Positions 60,717-64,000 of a DNA stretch of 64,000 nt are shown piece by piece (the first letter of the stretch is position 1; each line of letters begins with the position of its first letter). The position numbers and the translations under genes were made by a program. The notes below the pieces were generated by a model. That model saw only the letters and a list, made by a program, of their open reading frames with translations. It had not been told where the DNA came from and searched no databases. Origin of the DNA: Epiperipatus broadwayi (taxonomy: Eukaryota > Onychophora > Udeonychophora > Euonychophora > Peripatidae); contig JAQFVV010000036.1 in the NCBI GenBank assembly GCA_028023455.1, positions 8,812,007 to 8,876,006 on the forward strand. Direction: 5' to 3'.

Positions 60717-61268
60717 TTAATTTAAAGGACTAGTCTTAGGCCTAGCCCCTAGCATTTTCACAGGTGTATTCTGTGATATGCTGACAGGATAACTTCCTGC
60801 TGCACATGCACCCTTTTCTGCTCTATCATAACCTTTGGGATTGGCCCTGTTTGTATTTACTGGTGCTAAAGACTTGGCATATTTAGTGCCTCTATAATAC
60901 CTATCATTTCTATTATCTAAGGTCCTTCTATTTCTATAATATTTAATGGGAGAAACATTGTAAGTAGGATTATTTCTGTGGTATTTATGACCACTTCCTG
61001 CAGGTGCTTCACTTGCCTCAAGTGATCCAAGTATATCGGACACCTCTTCAACAGTATGACTATCGGCAGCAATCAGAGTTTGCTCAATATGGTGTGGCAG
61101 GTTTCTCCTAATAATACGAATTATTTGGTTTTCCGACAACGGATATGCGGTCAGCATTTTTAATTTTGCTGTCTGCATCCGGAAAAATTGAGTCAAGCTA
61201 CCCTTACTAACACTATATTTATCTTGGCTAATCTGGTGCCTAATGTTGTCCTGTTTGTCTTCCCCCAA
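60717..61268 (-). CDS. gag: gypsy gag, distal part: capsid end and basic nucleocapsid-like tail
   Basis: Continues Gag in the -1 frame relative to the proximal part. It contains a capsid-like stretch (SLTQFFRMQTAKLKML, ENQIIRIIRRNLP, TVEEVSDILGSLEA), then an Arg/Tyr/Asn-rich basic tail (YYRNRRTLDNRNDRYYRGTK). No CCHC zinc knuckle is present, so RNA binding would rely on the basic tail. The TTG at 61268 is only the first open codon, not a start: the true protein begins at 62632. The frames meet at a G5 run (61262-61266) that is not a canonical slip site, so the loss of one base is the likely cause. Confidence 0.85.
   Translation of the reverse strand: MGEDKQDNIRHQISQDKYSVSKGSLTQFFRMQTAKLKMLTAYPLSENQIIRIIRRNLPHHIEQTLIAADSHTVEEVSDILGSLEASEAPAGSGHKYHRNNPTYNVSPIKYYRNRRTLDNRNDRYYRGTKYAKSLAPVNTNRANPKGYDRAEKGACAAGSYPVSISQNTPVKMLGARPKTSPLN
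60720..60726 (-). promoter_or_regulatory. -1 ribosomal frameshift site T TTA AAT at gag/pol junction
   Basis: Minus-strand gag codons read CCT TTA AAT TAA. The heptamer TTTAAAT is in the X XXY YYZ register of the gag frame, and the gag stop TAA (60719-60717) follows directly. After a -1 slip the next codons are AAA TTA AAA ATG in the pol frame, which is open from just upstream. This gives Gag-Pol as a minor product. A downstream stimulatory structure was not assessed. Confidence 0.8.
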
Positions 61269-62632
61269 AAACTATTCAACAATACATATTTAAAATCCCC
61301 ATATGTTTCAGGCTTATTAAACAAGGACTTCCACCAATGTTTGGCAGATGCACTCAAATGATTACTAGCCACTGACAATTTTTCCATCTCACTTAATCTA
61401 CTTAATGAGAATAGCTCTTCCAGTGCACTTAGATACTCTATGGGGTTTTCATCATAATCACCCTTGAAGACTTTGAGTTGGATAAACCTTGCTATGTTTC
61501 CATCTATCCTTTCTTTCTTAATTTCTTCTGGACTATGTATTAATTTATTATTCTCATCCCCATACATTGATGGTATATCATGATCACTTCTATTTAACTT
61601 ATTTTCTGTGGCCAAATATTGATATGGTTTATCCATTAGACTATCATTACCTTTTACCATAGTATCCTTTATTCCTACTATTTTATCTTCCAACATTATA
61701 GATATCCTATGATTGAGATTTATTTCCTGTTCCTCCAAATGCCTATTTATTTCTTGTTTCAGTATCTTGCTATTATCTTTAATTTCATTATAAACCTCTT
61801 CTTGATTTTTAGCATAATTTTCTAACTGTTGCAATGATAATTGGTGACTATCTAGTCTATCCTTTAAATCGTCTAACTCTCTTGCCTTCACTTGCTCAAT
61901 GTTGCTTAACTCTTCTTGGACACCTAGTAGACTATTCTGCGATTCTTTACACACTTTCTGTAATTTCTTTATTTCATTATCAGCCTTGTTATGTTTCTTG
62001 CATACCTCTTTATATTCAACTTTCATCTGGCTTTGAAGATCCTTAACCTCTAGCTTAAGATTGTTTACTTCTACTTTTGAAGCCTCTTGACCATCCTTGT
62101 AAGCTTTCTCAAATTTTGTGTACTTTTTCTCTAATTCTTTGTGCCCAACTTTACAATTTTTAACTTCCTCACTCAAGTTTTCAAATCTATTTTCTAATCT
62201 TTCTTGTGATTTATTTAACTGGTCCCTTAACTCATTAAATCTGCTATCACATTTACTATCAGATTTTTTTAACTGAGCATCTAAGTCATATTTAAATTCC
62301 TCAAACTTGGCATTGGTAGCATTTAACTCGATTTTGCATAAGCCAATTTTAATATTTACCTCCTCTCTAAGTTCTTTATTTTCTTTAATCATATCACCCA
62401 GTTTATTATTCATGTCTTCTCTTAACATTTGATTATCTCTACTCATGTCACTAAATTTATTATTTATATCACTACTTATATCTTCTCTTAACTTATTATT
62501 ATCTCTGCTCATGTCACTAAATTTATTATTTATATCACTTTTCATATCACCCATCTTTTCCATTAATTCTTTCAGAATTGGATACAAATCTCCTTCAGGT
62601 TTTGATAATTTTTCTTTCTTATTGCTTTCCAT
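61267..62632 (-). CDS. gag: gypsy gag, proximal part: long coiled-coil N-terminus and start of capsid
   Basis: Starts at ATG 62632, 281 bases after the primer-binding-site candidate. Residues about 1-330 are an almost continuous coiled coil of E/K/N/L heptads. Near the N-terminus are two tandem copies of a 22-residue unit containing DINNKFSDMSRDN and a third diverged unit (NNKLGDMIKENKELREE). From about residue 375 comes the capsid-type region (ARFIQLKVFKGDYDENPIEY, LSASAKHWWKSLF), matching the usual Ty3/gypsy Gag start. After LLNSFWG the correct frame changes at the G5 run, and the zero frame ends artificially at 61193. Such a large coiled-coil extension is unusual for gypsy Gag. The 12.2-kb element has a shorter protein of the same style. 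Confidence 0.9.
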
Positions 62633-62913
62633 TTTTTTTTATTTTCTATTTATGTCAAATATAATATCTCTATTTTAAATAAATTGCGAAATACTTTACT
62701 TTTATTTATTCTTACATAAAACATATCTACCCATTCAATCCTACAGCTGCGAATAAAAATCCCCAAAGAACGACAACAACAAATATTCTAATATCTTATT
62801 TAAACCTATGATATAATATAATCAGCTATATAACTCCACCAATGCATATAAAAATAATACCATGTTTTAGCATCTATATGAGACTCAAACTTGGGTTTTT
62901 AATTGGTTATTTC
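62633..62913 (-). other. gypsy 5' leader
   Basis: About 280 nt between primer-binding-site candidate and gag ATG, AT-rich, with no frame. Confidence 0.7.
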
Positions 62914-62932
62914 GGCCCAAGTTGGCGCGCCA
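62914..62932 (-). other. primer-binding-site candidate
   Basis: Minus strand TGGCGCGCCAACTTGGGCC starts three bases (AAA) after the 5' LTR end GGTTACA. It begins TGG, the complement of a tRNA CCA end, and is strikingly GC-rich for this DNA. The tRNA was not identified. Confidence 0.6.
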
Positions 62933-62935
62933 TTT

Positions 62936-64000
62936 TGTAACCGTTGGAATTGTTGGATGCTGTATTCCATTTAAATTGAAGAAAGAAGGCCCAAAATGTT
63001 GGTGCCAATTTGTAACTGATTGAATTGATGGATGTAGGTGATGGTTAGGATGATCAATCTGATCTGATAAAAAAAATCTAAAAATCTAATTTAAATTAAT
63101 CTGGTCTAGCTCAATCGGGTCGCCGTTATGTAATAAACCATCACAAAGCACAAATAATCTCTCTTAAAGTTTAATTTACTTAAGTTATATGTGAAATGAA
63201 GGAATAATGAGACTATCTGCTCCAGACATCAACAAATCCATCACAATTACAACATAAATTGCAAAGAGCAGTGAAACCAACTACTATTGCCCTAAACAAT
63301 AATATAGGATTAGGCTAACTACTTGATTGGCAATCTAATCAAAATCAAATCCAATTAATAACTAAAACAGAGTCCAATATATATATTTTATTAGCCTGTT
63401 ACTGTTATAATAATTTAAATCTACTTTATTATTTAAAGATGCTGCCTTTTTAACTTAATGGATAAGCTTCTAAGTACCTGTAATAGTACTTTACAAAACA
63501 TTTGTTTACATATAGACATTATTTAAATATCAAAACAAAATAATACTTGAACCCAAATATATATATATCTATTTTAATAAATGCTAAATAGAAAGATAAA
63601 CACTCGTGTCAATAAGCGATATACAATTCTTTCTACTTCAATCTCTAATTAATAATTTTCTGTGGGCATCAACTGGTTTTATTATAATTTTATAAACACT
63701 TTGAAAATTTATGCACTCACTTAAATGTTTAAACAAATTAATATACGTCTATGGTTTACTAAGAAGCTACAAAATAATTTATAAATAATTTATAAATATC
63801 TTCCAATAAAGTGCTGCTTAATTAGTGCTTCGTTTATGTTTTAAAATAGAATACTTCACTGGAGTTTAATATCAACACTCTATTAGCTCATCTCTAACTC
63901 TACAATGTCCAACCACATTACATAAAAGACATATCAAGTTTCTATTGGATGTTTATTCACCTGTGAGTATTAATACAATCTGTTTGAAATTTTAAACAAT
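62936..64000 (-). mobile_element. 5' LTR of the gypsy element, cut by the window end
   Basis: Starts TGTAACCGTTGGAATTG on the plus strand and matches 49586-50650 nearly base for base (about 14-16 differences including two indels over 1.06 kb by eye). About 2.4 kb more should lie beyond the window. Confidence 0.9.

Noticed and set aside
61193-61266. End of the zero gag frame after the G5 run as real coding sequence
   Set aside because: Capsid-like residues continue in the -1 frame from 61268, and the zero-frame residues after LLNSFWG look unrelated.

Overview
The window is AT-rich, repeat-dominated nuclear DNA from an invertebrate animal. The evidence is spliced-type intergenic structure, RTE-type LINEs, Ty3/gypsy LTR elements, a piggyBac-type MITE, tRNA-derived SINEs, long (TA)n tracts and a scaffold gap of exactly 500 N. 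The only host-like gene encodes a secreted, cysteine-rich ectodomain with a somatomedin-B module, of the kind found at the front of adhesion/secretin-type receptors in molluscs and chelicerates. I cannot choose between those groups from sequence alone.

Layout. 1-1892: broken RTE-clade LINE (+). 2794-3876: somatomedin-B gene or first coding exon (+). 3.9-7.7 kb: unique AT-rich DNA, a foldback repeat with a hammerhead-like core, and a small SINE. 7913-10631: 2.7-kb solo LTR with a 4-bp duplication; a second copy lies at 43863-46592. 11.3-17.6 kb: remains of a non-autonomous LTR element with a leader, a coiled-coil/tandem-repeat protein (12243-13690), a polypurine tract and a 3.7-kb LTR. That LTR recurs inverted at 18223-21475 across a (TA)n tract and the gap. 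21491-24007: another LTR-like unit between (TA)n tracts. 24-32.5 kb: mostly unrecognised AT-rich DNA.

32509-43306 is a three-level nest. An old, internally deleted Ty3/gypsy element (-) with 0.68-kb LTRs carries a coding-less long-LTR element in its right LTR. That element carries a piggyBac-like MITE in its own 3' LTR. 47-49 kb holds two short RTE 3'-end copies with target duplications.

49586-64000 (-) is the best-preserved element: a Ty3/gypsy retrotransposon with very long LTRs (about 3.4 kb after subtracting a nested solo LTR), a coiled-coil Gag, protease, RT, RNase H, a DDx35E integrase with GPY/F module, a primer-binding-site candidate and a polypurine tract. Gag and pol are joined by a textbook -1 slippery heptamer (T TTA AAT) directly before the gag stop. 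One nonsense codon in RNase H and one frameshift in gag break it. The two LTR copies differ by only about 1-2% over the 1.06 kb visible in both, so the insertion is recent.

Several LTR families here share termini (start TGTTGTG or TGAAAC, end GTTACA) and sit against (TA)n tracts, which suggests a shared target preference. No RNA genes, CRISPR arrays or prokaryotic features were found.
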